Shown in pieces: positions 15,954 through 26,600 of a stretch of 64,000 nucleotides of DNA; positions within the stretch are counted from its first letter, which is position 1, and each line of letters begins with the position of its first letter. The position numbers and the translations under genes were made by a program. The stretch covers positions 62,001 to 126,000 of the forward strand of contig NZ_FNAD01000002.1 in NCBI RefSeq assembly GCF_900101745.1, in the 5' to 3' direction. The DNA comes from Glycomyces harbinensis (lineage in GTDB: Bacteria > Actinomycetota > Actinomycetes > Mycobacteriales > Micromonosporaceae). A model generated the notes under the pieces. The model saw nothing but the letters and a program-made list of their open reading frames with translations, did no database searches and was not told where the DNA came from.

Positions 15954-16238
15954 TCACAGGATAGTGCGGGACTGCTTGGTGTCAAGAATTTCCAGTCCAT
16001 GCCGGGCCCAATAACGCAGCATCTCGTCCGAAGATGCCAACTGCTCCTTCAATATCGGGATCGCTCCCGCGGTCTTCGCGCTGGCGATCAGCTCAAGCAG
16101 CCAACGACGAAGGCCGAGATCACGATCTTCTGCGCCGAACTCCTCTACGAGGGCAGCAATATTCTCACCTGCCAGCGACAGCAGGTTCGCGAACCCTTCC
16201 TCTTGATTCTGCGGGTCGCCGCTCTGCATGAGCCCCAT
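15954..16238 (-). CDS. Small HEAT-like protein, second immunity candidate
   Basis: 94 aa, acidic and all-helical: GFANLLSLAGENIAALVEEF, LRRWLLELIASAKTAGAI and EMLRYWARHGLEILD. The last two stretches have HEAT-repeat spacing. It is 105 bases downstream of the first immunity candidate and in the same direction as the RHS toxin. Short helical-repeat proteins are a common type of immunity gene in polymorphic toxin loci; function by position only. The start ATG lacks a clear ribosome site. Confidence 0.5.
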   Translation of the reverse strand: MGLMQSGDPQNQEEGFANLLSLAGENIAALVEEFGAEDRDLGLRRWLLELIASAKTAGAIPILKEQLASSDEMLRYWARHGLEILDTKQSRTIL

Positions 16239-16343
16239 TGCATCACTGAACGATGAGATCGAGCATCACTCATTCAAAGATCTAAAATCTTGGACAACTT
16301 CGTATTCGAAGGCCAGAATTTCGCAATTATCACACCGCCCGGC

Positions 16344-16823
16344 TCATCGCTCAAGATTCAATTCAAGTTGCTTCACAAGATCATACATGTCAATGTATCG
16401 CATGCGAAGATTCTCTCTCATACCGATTAGAACGGAATAGTAATTCAAGGCCGCCCGATTGACTTCCCGCAGAAACTCTCCTTCATCAACAACGATCCCG
16501 GAATTCTTAACCCCTTCCCTTTCCGCAATGACAAGAAGTCCATGCGAGACTTTACGCATAGAAATGCTATATGCCCAGTCGAAAATTCCATCAAGGCCAG
16601 ACGCACCGTTCCTCAGGTACCGATCCTCCATCAATAGCACCTGATCCCAGAGAACATCAATTGTACAGGTGAATCTAGAATCTACAATTTCCTTCCCTTC
16701 AACCGTGATACCAATGGAACCCTGATGCCCTGGGTAGTCGTCGGGTATTTTGGCCAGGTCTGCAAGCGAGACCTGAGATCCCTTCTTGCTAAGGAAGAAT
16801 GTCTGAACGGAAAATTCGCTCAA
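16344..16823 (-). CDS. Probable immunity protein for the RHS toxin
   Basis: 159 aa, starting at a TTG (LSEFSVQTFFLSKKG) with GAGGA just upstream. It begins 35 bases after the RHS stop codon, on the same strand, in markedly lower-GC DNA. It is a soluble mixed fold with strands early (GSIGITVEGKEIVDSRFT) and helices later (LREVNRAALNYYSVLIGMRE), and no signal peptide. I do not recognise the family. The position directly after a polymorphic toxin, the small size and the AT-rich composition are the usual marks of the cognate immunity gene. Confidence 0.6.
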   Translation of the reverse strand: MSEFSVQTFFLSKKGSQVSLADLAKIPDDYPGHQGSIGITVEGKEIVDSRFTCTIDVLWDQVLLMEDRYLRNGASGLDGIFDWAYSISMRKVSHGLLVIAEREGVKNSGIVVDEGEFLREVNRAALNYYSVLIGMRENLRMRYIDMYDLVKQLELNLER

Positions 16824-16858
16824 TGATCCTCACTTACCTCGACGCCCCAGGCCACAGT

Positions 16859-19800
16859 TCACTTCATGTAGAACTGGGAAATTGTGAATCCATACCTGGA
16901 ACTTCTTTGAATCGACACGATAAATGTGTTGCCGCCGATCGTGGTCGGCGGCAACTGAAACTTCCCGTACCCTCCCAAGCGGCTAATGTACCCACGATTC
17001 TGCGCGAGCACGGATCCGATGATGCTCTTAATCTGGCCAACACTCGTACCTCCCGGAAGAAAGCTCTGGATAGCCTTTGGACCGCCAGCATAGTAGCTCG
17101 GATGGTGCCTCTGAAGAAAATGTTTCATTACATTCCAGTTCAGAGTGTAATTGTCACCCGCAACCCTATATGTACGATTCACCCAGCTCTTTGCGAGCTC
17201 ACTCAATGAACAGTTGTGAACCAGGGTATCAGTGACCCCGTCCGTCACAAAGTACGTATGCGATCCATCAACTGCGAGGTTCCTGGCTTCGGTCTCCTCA
17301 CTACGTTCCTCAAGGGATACAATTCGGGTCCAGGTTCCATCGCTGGATTGCAGCCAAGATCCGACTTCCAGATCTCTCGCCGCTATCCACTTCGCAGCAT
17401 CGTCGGCGGATGGTGCTGATTCAGGCGCTGCAGCCCAGAACGAGTGACCGGCAGTCGCCTCGATCTCCTCACCATCAGGCTCCTCCGCAGGCGCTCCAAG
17501 AACGATCGAGATGAGGTCCCGATCGGTTTCTTGGGTGACCGTCGTTTCCTCAACCTCGGCAGCTTCGATTTTGCCGGTGGTCGGGTCCGCTGCGAGAACA
17601 TATTCTCCTTCAGCCACGGCCTCGATTGGCTTGTATGTTCCGTCTGCCATGACGACAGAAGTTCCAGGAACGAAGCTGTTACATGATGTGGCCCCTGCTG
17701 AACTGGTGTTTGATGTTCTTCCTGGACCGGAGGGCGCTGAGCCGTCGGGGAGGAGGTCGTCGGCTACTGAGCCAGTAGCGGGGGCGGCAAGCCGGGAAAG
17801 CGCCCACCCAACGCCCCAACCGGCCACACCCCAAAGTGCTCCGACCAGGCTGTCGTGGATGACTTGGTCGGTGTCGTTACCGTTCCAGGCCGACGTAACG
17901 CCGCCAGCGATGGCTCCGGCTCCGGCGGCGCAGAGGAGGCCGCCGATGCCGAGGGTGGCGACGCCGATGGCCGCGCAACCGGCGATGACGGCTGCACCGG
18001 CGAGGATGCCGCCGATCTCGGCGTTGTATTCACCGTTCCAGACGTCGACGGCGAAGTCGCTGGTGGCGTCCCATGCGGCTCCGGCGGCGTCCTTGACCGA
18101 TCCCCAGGCATCGCCGGCCGCCTCCCCGATGTCGTCCAGGCCCCAGAACATGCCGGTGGAGTCGGAGAGGCCGATGGGGTTGTTGGCGGCGTAGACGTAT
18201 CCGGTGAGCTGCTGCTTGTCGTTGGCGACCAGGAGGGGGTCGACTTCGATAAAGCGGCCGAACTGGGGGTCGTAGGTGCGGGCGCCCATTTGGAGGAGCC
18301 CGGTGGGGTCTTCGGTGGCGCCGACGTAGCCTTGCTGGCCGAACCATTCACCGTTGCGTTCGCCTCGGGTCAGGCCGAAGGGGTCGAAGTAGCGGACGTT
18401 CTCGCCGGAATGCGAGACGGCGTTGACGGAGTGGGTCGCGGTGCCGTGGGGGTCGGCGCCGACCCAGCGCCACAGGTCCATCGAGTTGCCCTTGCAGGCG
18501 GCGATCACGGCCCCGGCGTGCTGGATGTAACGAGTGGTGTCAAGGGTGCCGGCTTCCTTGTCCCAGACGATCTCGGTGTCGGGGAGGTAGAGCGTGGCGG
18601 TGTCGCCGTCATCGCGGATGACGCGGGCGCCGTCGGCGTCGTAGACCATGCGGGTTTGCAGGTCGCCGTTGCTGGTGGAGGTGTTGTGGCCTTCGGTGTT
18701 CCATTCGAAGGTGGTGAGACTGCCGCCGACATCGCGTGAGAGCAGGTTCCCGGCCGCGTCGTAGGTGAAGTACGACATCGTGCCGCCTTCGGAAGCGACC
18801 TGGGTGGGGGCGTGCGACTTAGCGCTGCCTGGCGTGGGGTAGGTGTAGGTGCGGGTCTCGCCACCGTTGCCGGTGAGCAGAAGGGAATCGGTCGAGCGGT
18901 TGCCGGACGCGTCGTACGTGTAGGTGTTGTGGTACATCGCCGGGCCGCCAAGCGTGGCCTGGTCACCGGTGGCGGTGCAGGCCGCGTCGCCTTCTTGTGC
19001 CCAGGCTTCGGTGATGCGCTGCTGGCCGTCGTAGTTGAAGCATTGGGTTTCCCACCGGTTCGCGTCGTCGGCGGGGAGGTCGGCGACGGACTGGATGTTG
19101 CCGGCGTCGTCGTAGGTGTAGTGGAGGTCGGCGACGGTGGGGTCGGTGGTCTGGTGGTCGAAGGTGAACCGTTCGAGGCGTCGGGTGGTCTCCTCGTAGT
19201 CGTAGCCCTGGTAGGCGAACTTGTTGTTGTAGCTGGAGTTCAGGCGTCGGGTCTGGATCTCCCCGTAGGGGGTGTAGGTGGCGTCGTCGACGACGGCGAC
19301 GGCGTCGCCGTCGATTTCGGACAGGAGCGAAGTCTGGTTGCCGACCTCGTCGTAGTAGTAGAAGAGATCCTGGGTGCCGATCCCACCGGCCGGGGAGTAG
19401 CCGCGGGCGAGGAGCTGCCCGTTGTCGTGATAGGCCTGGGAGACGTAGTAGTACCCGGCGAGGCCGCCTTCGGCGTCAGGGATGGCGATCTCGGTCTCGC
19501 CGACGCGTCCGCCTTCGTCGTAGTAGGTGACGGTCTCGGTGTAGACGTCGTCGCCTAGGTGCCGGTTCGATGCGGCAAGGAGGCCGATGCCGCCTTCGGC
19601 GGTGTCGTAACTCCAGGACGCCAGAAGGGTCCCGGTGCCGTCGCGGCGCTCGGTCAGGCGGCCGAGGTCGTCGTAGGTGAGCTCGATGGTGAGCTCGCCG
19701 GAGGCCTGCTGGCCGGTCTCCTCTCTCGCGTCGTCGATCGCGGTGATCTGGCCGGCGTCGTTGTACTCGACCAGAGTGGTGCCGGAGTCGGGGTGGGTCG

Positions 19801-22800
19801 AGGCGACGGTGCGGCCTTGCAGGTCGTAGGTCCAGGACCAAGTGTTGCCGACGCCGTCGGTGATCTCGGTGATCTTCCCGAGGGGGTCATAGTCGTAGAC
19901 GAGGGTGTCATATCCCCCGGTGGGGGTGCCGGTATGGAAGGTGCGGAACTCGGCGGTGCGCTCGAACGCGTCCTCGATCGTCGCTGTCGCGGCGCCGCCC
20001 TCGGGCGGGGTGACGGTGATCTGGTAGCCCTCAGTGGAACCGCCGTAGGCGGTGGTGGTGCGCCACAGCTCCTCCTGCCCGCGGAACTGCGCCTGGACGG
20101 TGGGGCGTCCGGCCGCGTCGTAAGTGATCTCGACCCGGTTGGAGGAGGCGCCGCGCTCGACCACAGCGAGTGTCGTGGACGCAGCCTGGTTGTTGTAGTC
20201 AGGTCCGCGGGTCTCCTCGATGCGGCCGTGGGTGTCGTACCGGTTGAGGGTGAGCAGGCGGCCGTTCTCGATGGTGTCGGTCTGTGTCTGGAGCGGCCGC
20301 AGCAGCGAGTCGTAGAGCTCGATGGTGGTGATGTAGTTCCCGTTAGGGCCAAGCTCTTCGGTGGTGACGGTCGAAGGCGCGGTGGCCGAGACGTTGTAGG
20401 CGAACGTGCGTGAAGCGGTCTCGGAGGCACGGGTGCGGCCGGGTTCCCACACACTGGTGGTGCGCCCGAGCGCGTCGTAGGCGATCTCGGTGACGCGCTG
20501 ATTCGGGTCAGTGATCTTCGTTTCGACACCCCAAGCGGGGTCGAGGAGGGTGACGGTGGCGTGCCCGGCGTCATTGCTGGTGGTCTTCTGCGTGACCGGC
20601 CCCGCGCCGCTCGGGGTGTAGGCGGTCGTGGTGGATCGGCCAGCGGGGTCAACGGTTTCGGTGACGCGACCGATCGCGTCATAGGTGTTGACGGTCGTGT
20701 CGACGTAGCGGGCGGTGCCGCCTGCGGGCCAGGAGTCGAGGACGGCCGAGCGGGTCAGCAGGCCGTCGGTAGGGTCGTCATCGAGGCCGGTGTGGTGGTC
20801 GTAGTAGTACCGGTTGGCGGTGAGGATGTCGCCGGGACCGCTCGTAGTGGCGTCGCAGACGTGGTCGACGGTCTCATCGCGCGAGGGCAGGCTGTAGATG
20901 TTCGCGGTGGCCGCGTCGGTGTACCAGGTGCGCGTGCACATCTCGTCGCCGGTCTTGGCGGTGTCGCCGTGGACACTGACGGCGGTCGGTCGGCCGATGG
21001 AGTCGTAAGTGGTGTCGGTGCGGGTGCGCTGCCAAGTGTCGCTGGTAAGCCAGCGGCGGGTGTCCTCTCGGGAGGGTCCGGTGCGCCATGCCTCATAGGA
21101 ACCGCCATCGTGGTCCTGGCTGGCGGCCATGGAGGTCCAGTAGCGGGTCACGGCGCCTTGGATGATCTGGGTGCCGTTGTAAGTCACCTCCTCGAACACC
21201 TCGCCCGAGAGCGCTTCATGGTCGGTGACAGCAATGCCGTCGAGACTGGTGAGGATGACGTCACGCTCGGCACCATCGGGCAGCGGCTGGGCGTCGAGGC
21301 CGCGGTAGAACCGGGTGGCGGTCACCGTTTGCGGGCCCGCATCGGGATCGCCGAGACGCGTGGTCACTTGGGCGAAGCCGCGCCACTGGTTATAGGTGCG
21401 CTCCGGTTTGCGGGTGTGGGCGGAGTCGTCCCACGCCCACAAGACTCCCGTGCTGGAACCGGTGGTCGCGTACTCGTAGAAGGTCGACACTGAGGGCGTC
21501 TGGGCGATGGGGTCGGTCTGGGTAACCTCGGTGACGACGTACTTATGGAACCAGTCCTCGACGGTCTCGGCCTGCCCGCGCGGTTTGGACAGGACCGGGA
21601 AGCACCGGTGCGTGTTCTCGGTTTTCGAGGGGAGCGTGGCGCAGTCTGGCTCGGAGTAGCCGATGGAGATCACCGCGCCGGTCTCGGTCTTGATCGAGGA
21701 CATCCGCCAGCGCCACAGCTGTATCCGGTCGGCAGCCTCGACACGGTTGGCGAGGGCGTAACCCCCGAACTCGACCTTGGGCAAGGCGATGTCGGTGCCG
21801 GTCTTGCCAGTCTGCTGAATCGATTTGAGCCACAGGACGACTTGGTTCTCCGACCCGTAGGTCTTGAACTCGTAGTCCAGGCTCCACCGATCGACGTCCC
21901 GCCAGGTCGAACCGTTACGCACCTGCGTGGTGATGCTAGTCAAGCGCTTGGTGTCGAAGAACACCGGGGAGAACTGGGTGGTGCAGGGCGCTTCGGCACA
22001 GTGCAAGTCCCATGGCGTTTCGGGCCAGGCCGTCTCGATCGGCTCGTTCTCGGCGTTATAGCAGTCGCCTTGGCATCGGTCGGTAACGGTGAAGACGACC
22101 TTCCCGGTCGCGGCAACCGAGGCGTCGCCCTCGCGCAGGCCGTACTCGATGGTGGAAAGGTAGGCTTCGCGGCCGTAGGCGGTGCGGTTGTCCTCATCGC
22201 CGGCGGCGCCGTAGGCACCGGTCTTCGTGGTGTAGGTGTAGCGGGCCATGTTCCCGGTGGTGTCGACGGCCTTGTCGATGAGCCACCGGTAGGTCTGGGC
22301 GCAGCCTGAGTCCTTGAACTCGCTTGCGTGACAGGGTTCGCCGGTGTGGTTGCCGAACACGGGAACCGTCAGTCGCGAGCCGGTGGTGGAGCCAAAGGTG
22401 TAGGCGCTGCCGTCTTCGGTGATGATCTTCCAGTACTCGCTGGTCGCCGACGAGCCGGTGGCGGTCGCGCCGAGCGGCTCGACCTTCCACGCCTGGCCGG
22501 AATCGACATACCAGGTGCCGGAGTCGTCATCTTTCAGGAGCGTGGCGTTGACGCCGTTGAGGGAGACGGTGATGTGGTCAGACTCGGCGTCCCAGCACTG
22601 GTCCGCGGTGAAGTCGTTCTCGCCGTTGTTCGCGCCCGAACCGGTGTCGTCGTAGCAGGCGGTGTAGGTGCGTTCGATATACCCGGGCTCGTACGTCCAG
22701 CCGTCGCCGACCCAGGAGGCCTGGTTGTTCTTGCCGGAGGTGCGCCCGTCGTGCAGTGCCGAGTTGTACGCGAGGGTGATCTCAGGGATCGGGCCTTCGG

Positions 22801-23569
22801 CTGGCGGCACGCTGATCGGCACGGAGTAGGTGAACGCACCGGTGTTCGAGCCGGCCTCCCACGACCCGATGGACTCCAGTTTCGTCGCGGAGAAGTCCCC
22901 GGTCGAGGTGTCGGCAGCCGTCGAAGCGACCGCCAGCACCATCGGCTCCGCAGCGGCCGCAGCCGCAAGACTGGTCTGTTCGAAGTCGATGCCGACGGTG
23001 TCGGCCTGTGTGTCGATGTCGGCCGCGATGTGCTCGGCATCGAGGCAGCCGTCAGCCTCGGGCGTGATCAGCGCGCATGCAGGCAGGCGCAGGACGCTCG
23101 CGCGCTCGTCCCAGCCGGGGCTGAAGGCCGCTTCGGCGTCACCGTAATCGACGTCGATTCGGGCGCCGGGCCCCGCCGCGGCGACCTCGACGGCGAATCC
23201 GCTGATGCCGAGTGCCGCTACCGTCTCATCTTTGACCGGTACCGCCTCCGCGCCACCGGTAGCTTCGACGATTAGCGCCGCAGCGACGTTCTCCGCGTCC
23301 TCGCCAGGGGTCCACTGCTGGTCTTCGGAGGGGTCAGCCCACTCCGTGTCTCCGGGTTCCCACTCCTCGGCAGCGACCGGTGCCTCGGCCTCAATCTCGG
23401 CCGTGGGCGAGCCGTATTCGGGCATGAGCGGCGCGACGGCGAGCAAACCTGCTCCGAGAGCGGCGATACCGGTCATCGCGATCGCGAAGCGTGATACCGC
23501 ACGCGGTTCAAGTCGTCTGTCACGCAGCCAGGTGCCGTCCGAGGCCAGGGATGACCGAAGGCGAGTCAT
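16859..23569 (-). CDS. RHS/YD-repeat polymorphic toxin with HINT domain
   Basis: 2236 aa from the ATG of MTRLRSSLAS, with GGAG 10 bases upstream. A long basic leader with a hydrophobic segment (IAMTGIAALGAGLLAV, about 31-46) directs export. From about residue 180 to 1800 it is an RHS shell with many YD repeats (TTEYDALGRT and YTYDDAGN type) and the closing core DPLLVANDKQQLTGYVYAAN near 1785. A hydrophobic linker (1800-1950) leads to a HINT domain (about 1963-2116: NSFVPGTSVVMADGTYKPI to THYFVTDG-like end and LVHN), which would self-cleave. The last 120 residues are the toxin. KHFLQRHHPSYY, SVGQIKSIIGSVL and the closing FTISQFYMK resemble BECR-fold RNases (EndoU/barnase-like); this fold call is inference. 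It follows the LamG gene by 35 bases. Confidence 0.85.
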   Translation of the reverse strand: MTRLRSSLASDGTWLRDRRLEPRAVSRFAIAMTGIAALGAGLLAVAPLMPEYGSPTAEIEAEAPVAAEEWEPGDTEWADPSEDQQWTPGEDAENVAAALIVEATGGAEAVPVKDETVAALGISGFAVEVAAAGPGARIDVDYGDAEAAFSPGWDERASVLRLPACALITPEADGCLDAEHIAADIDTQADTVGIDFEQTSLAAAAAAEPMVLAVASTAADTSTGDFSATKLESIGSWEAGSNTGAFTYSVPISVPPAEGPIPEITLAYNSALHDGRTSGKNNQASWVGDGWTYEPGYIERTYTACYDDTGSGANNGENDFTADQCWDAESDHITVSLNGVNATLLKDDDSGTWYVDSGQAWKVEPLGATATGSSATSEYWKIITEDGSAYTFGSTTGSRLTVPVFGNHTGEPCHASEFKDSGCAQTYRWLIDKAVDTTGNMARYTYTTKTGAYGAAGDEDNRTAYGREAYLSTIEYGLREGDASVAATGKVVFTVTDRCQGDCYNAENEPIETAWPETPWDLHCAEAPCTTQFSPVFFDTKRLTSITTQVRNGSTWRDVDRWSLDYEFKTYGSENQVVLWLKSIQQTGKTGTDIALPKVEFGGYALANRVEAADRIQLWRWRMSSIKTETGAVISIGYSEPDCATLPSKTENTHRCFPVLSKPRGQAETVEDWFHKYVVTEVTQTDPIAQTPSVSTFYEYATTGSSTGVLWAWDDSAHTRKPERTYNQWRGFAQVTTRLGDPDAGPQTVTATRFYRGLDAQPLPDGAERDVILTSLDGIAVTDHEALSGEVFEEVTYNGTQIIQGAVTRYWTSMAASQDHDGGSYEAWRTGPSREDTRRWLTSDTWQRTRTDTTYDSIGRPTAVSVHGDTAKTGDEMCTRTWYTDAATANIYSLPSRDETVDHVCDATTSGPGDILTANRYYYDHHTGLDDDPTDGLLTRSAVLDSWPAGGTARYVDTTVNTYDAIGRVTETVDPAGRSTTTAYTPSGAGPVTQKTTSNDAGHATVTLLDPAWGVETKITDPNQRVTEIAYDALGRTTSVWEPGRTRASETASRTFAYNVSATAPSTVTTEELGPNGNYITTIELYDSLLRPLQTQTDTIENGRLLTLNRYDTHGRIEETRGPDYNNQAASTTLAVVERGASSNRVEITYDAAGRPTVQAQFRGQEELWRTTTAYGGSTEGYQITVTPPEGGAATATIEDAFERTAEFRTFHTGTPTGGYDTLVYDYDPLGKITEITDGVGNTWSWTYDLQGRTVASTHPDSGTTLVEYNDAGQITAIDDAREETGQQASGELTIELTYDDLGRLTERRDGTGTLLASWSYDTAEGGIGLLAASNRHLGDDVYTETVTYYDEGGRVGETEIAIPDAEGGLAGYYYVSQAYHDNGQLLARGYSPAGGIGTQDLFYYYDEVGNQTSLLSEIDGDAVAVVDDATYTPYGEIQTRRLNSSYNNKFAYQGYDYEETTRRLERFTFDHQTTDPTVADLHYTYDDAGNIQSVADLPADDANRWETQCFNYDGQQRITEAWAQEGDAACTATGDQATLGGPAMYHNTYTYDASGNRSTDSLLLTGNGGETRTYTYPTPGSAKSHAPTQVASEGGTMSYFTYDAAGNLLSRDVGGSLTTFEWNTEGHNTSTSNGDLQTRMVYDADGARVIRDDGDTATLYLPDTEIVWDKEAGTLDTTRYIQHAGAVIAACKGNSMDLWRWVGADPHGTATHSVNAVSHSGENVRYFDPFGLTRGERNGEWFGQQGYVGATEDPTGLLQMGARTYDPQFGRFIEVDPLLVANDKQQLTGYVYAANNPIGLSDSTGMFWGLDDIGEAAGDAWGSVKDAAGAAWDATSDFAVDVWNGEYNAEIGGILAGAAVIAGCAAIGVATLGIGGLLCAAGAGAIAGGVTSAWNGNDTDQVIHDSLVGALWGVAGWGVGWALSRLAAPATGSVADDLLPDGSAPSGPGRTSNTSSAGATSCNSFVPGTSVVMADGTYKPIEAVAEGEYVLAADPTTGKIEAAEVEETTVTQETDRDLISIVLGAPAEEPDGEEIEATAGHSFWAAAPESAPSADDAAKWIAARDLEVGSWLQSSDGTWTRIVSLEERSEETEARNLAVDGSHTYFVTDGVTDTLVHNCSLSELAKSWVNRTYRVAGDNYTLNWNVMKHFLQRHHPSYYAGGPKAIQSFLPGGTSVGQIKSIIGSVLAQNRGYISRLGGYGKFQLPPTTIGGNTFIVSIQRSSRYGFTISQFYMK

Positions 23570-23604
23570 GGTCGAGAACTCCAAGTGCGACGAGGGGTGG
23601 GGGT

Positions 23605-26600
23605 TCAGCCGGTGGTGCGGGACAGGTCGCCGATGCGATCGGGATCGAGGGTGGAAGTCCATGCCTGGACACTGTCGATCCGCCCGTTGAAGGGTTGGAC
23701 CAGGTTCCCGTTCAAACGTCCGTAGACGCCGAGGTAGAGCGGACCTGCCGCATCCCACGGGGTTGCGGTGCCAGTCCCGGTCGCAGAGGCGACGCCGTCG
23801 ACGTACATGGTCATCGTCTTCGCCGGGATATTGACGACAACCGCAACGTGGTACCACTTACCGGTCTCGATGACCTGGCTGGACTGGAGGCTGTGCCAGG
23901 TCACGCTGGTGGCGGTATCGGCTGAGGGCATCGCGAACTGGAATCGACCCTCCCATGTGGTCTGGTCCGTCTGATAGTTCAGGTTGAACCCGACCTTCTC
24001 CTGGCCGCCCTGAGAAAGGATCGTCTGGTACTCCGGTGCGTCCGCATCCGCATTGACATAGACACGGGTGGCAATCGTGAACGACGCGTCGGTCGCCACC
24101 ACCGGGCCAGCAGTCTGCGCCCAGCCAGCGGCTCCCAGGAACTCCAAAGCGCTGTTGCCGCGGTTGGAAGCGCTGCGCCCCCATTTGTAGTCGGTGTTGA
24201 GCGCACCGGTGACGGTCAGATCGTGGCCCTGTTGGAGGTCGGCCAGGCTCCGGTAGTCAAGCGTCCAGTTTCCTTCGCGTTCGACGGCAGGGTTGCCGCC
24301 GTAGACGCCAGTCGCTTCCTCGGCCGTCAAAGCGCCGCGCCACAGTTGCACCCGAGAAATGGTGCCGTTGAAGAGCCCGCCACCGGCCACGCCACTCTGG
24401 GTGCCGCGGCAGCCGATGTTGAGCTTCCCGGTGCCTTGCCACGGTTCGAAGGTAAGTGTCCGGGTCGCATCCAATACCCCGTTGATGTAAAGGCTCGCCG
24501 TCGAAGAAGCGGCGTCATACACTGCAAGGAGATGCGTCCACTCGTTCAGTGTCGCCGTTGTTGTGGCGGTGACGTTTTGGGCGCCGGTTCCAGTGGGACC
24601 GGTGCCGAGGCTTAGGCCCCACTTCCCGTCGGTCCACATCCGCAGCTTGAACTTGTAGTATTCACCGCCATGTTCGGCGACGACGGTCTGCTCACTCGTC
24701 GCGTTGACCGCATCGGGTTTGACCCAAGCCCCGATCGAGAAGGAACCTTCGGAAAGGCTCGCAACTGAGTCGCCTGCGGTCACGCAGGCAGCACCGTCAA
24801 GGTCGGCCGCAGATGCGGTTCGTCCCCATTGGTCTTCGACCCAGGTCGCGCCGGTCTCCGGGACGGTCATGTGGTTGGCCTGCATCGAGGTGTCGATGCC
24901 GTTCTCGCGCAGAAGCCATTCACCGGCGAGCCCTGCCGGGAGGTCTCCGGCCATCACGGTCTGGACCTGATCCCCGGTAATGAGGCCGGTCCAGATCGCG
25001 ACGTGCTGGACGGCGCCGATGAAATACCCGGACTGCTTGTACGGACTGGTGGAACCCGAGCAGCCGATGTTGATCGGTCCGGTCGCGTTCCACGCTTCGT
25101 GAGTGAACGACCGCGTCGCTTCAAGGACGCCGTTGGCCCACAGCTGGATCACCTTCGCCCCCGGGTCGACCGTCACCGCCAGGTGCGTCCACTCCCCCAC
25201 GACCGGGTCGGTCGTGGACGCCGCGCGGGTGACGTTGTTGCCGTTGCCGTCGTCGGCGTGGGTGAGCATCAGGTCCCACTCGGCCGAGGTGCCGCGGTAG
25301 CGCAGTGCGAACCCGGTGCCTTTGGCGCCTGATTGGGAGAAGATCGTGCGGATGTTGGTGTCGGCCTGGTCGAGCCGGACCCAGGCGGCCACGGTGTACT
25401 GGGCGCTGGTGTTCACTGCCGGTCCGGCAGTGGAGACGCAGTCCGCGCCGCCGAACAGCATCGCCTGCCCTGGGGGCGCCTGACCATCCGAGTCGACCCA
25501 GCCCGAGGTGCGGCCGAGCCCGAGGTCCAGGTTCGCAGCACCGCCGTTGAGGTCGACGGCGCTGACGTCATCGAACCCGTCGCCGTCGAGCCGCCAGGCC
25601 GCGACCGGCTGGAGTCCGGAGTTCAATGGCGCATAGAAGTCCGCCTGCGTGAATTGGGAGGCGTTGCCGGCCGTGTCGAAGGCTTTCACCCACAACCACA
25701 CCCGGCCGCCCTCGGCGGGCGCAGTGACCTCGATGGTCGCCGTCCCTCCGGTCGCCGTAACCGGGGCTCCCAGTGCCTCGGTTCCCACCCCGTAGGCGAA
25801 CGACGCGAGTCCCGAATGCGTATCCGTAGCCGTCAGTTTGAACGTGACGGTGTCGCCGGCCTGCGGATCGGCGGGGCTGATCAATTCAACCTTCGGCGGG
25901 GTCGGCGCCGTGGTGTCGACACGGAAATAGCACCAGGAGCTGAAAGCGCTGTCGGTTCCGTTCTTATAGTCGTCCAGGGAGGCCATCCGCCACCGGTACT
26001 CACCGGTCCCGAGCGCGTACTGCTTCGGGACCGTCCAGGGGATGCGGATGTTGTCGGTCTGGTTCCGACTGGTAGCCCAGGTGAGGATGTTCGCGTTCGA
26101 GCCGTTGCGACGCACCTCGAACTTCGCGCCAGTCTTGCCGTCCGCATCATGCGGGACACCCGACAAGAGCGGTTGGACCTCCGACGTCCACGAGGCGGCC
26201 GTCCAACCGGAGGTGACGCAGCTTTGCCGGTTAGTCTGCAGGCTGGTCGGCACCGTGGCGGCCCGGTTGTAAGTGACCTGCAGTTCGACCGATTTGATGT
26301 CGATGCGCCGCCATGAGTACGGGTCACCCTCATCGGAGGCGCGGACCATGAACGACATCCAGTCCCGGCCCGCAGTCACATTCTCCTGCAGCTCGGTCTT
26401 GATGTCCGAGCCGTCGAAGTTGACGTCGCGGTCGGGGTAGTCGGTGGCACAACCCGTCGTGTTCGACGACGCCACGGACTTCGTCTGCAGGTGCTCCGGT
26501 TTCGGATCTGAGCTGGTGATCGAGTTCCAGTGCGTGCCGTTCGACAGTTTCCGGTTCACCTCCCACAGCTCCATGCTGGTGGAGCCGCAGCTGCCGGTGT

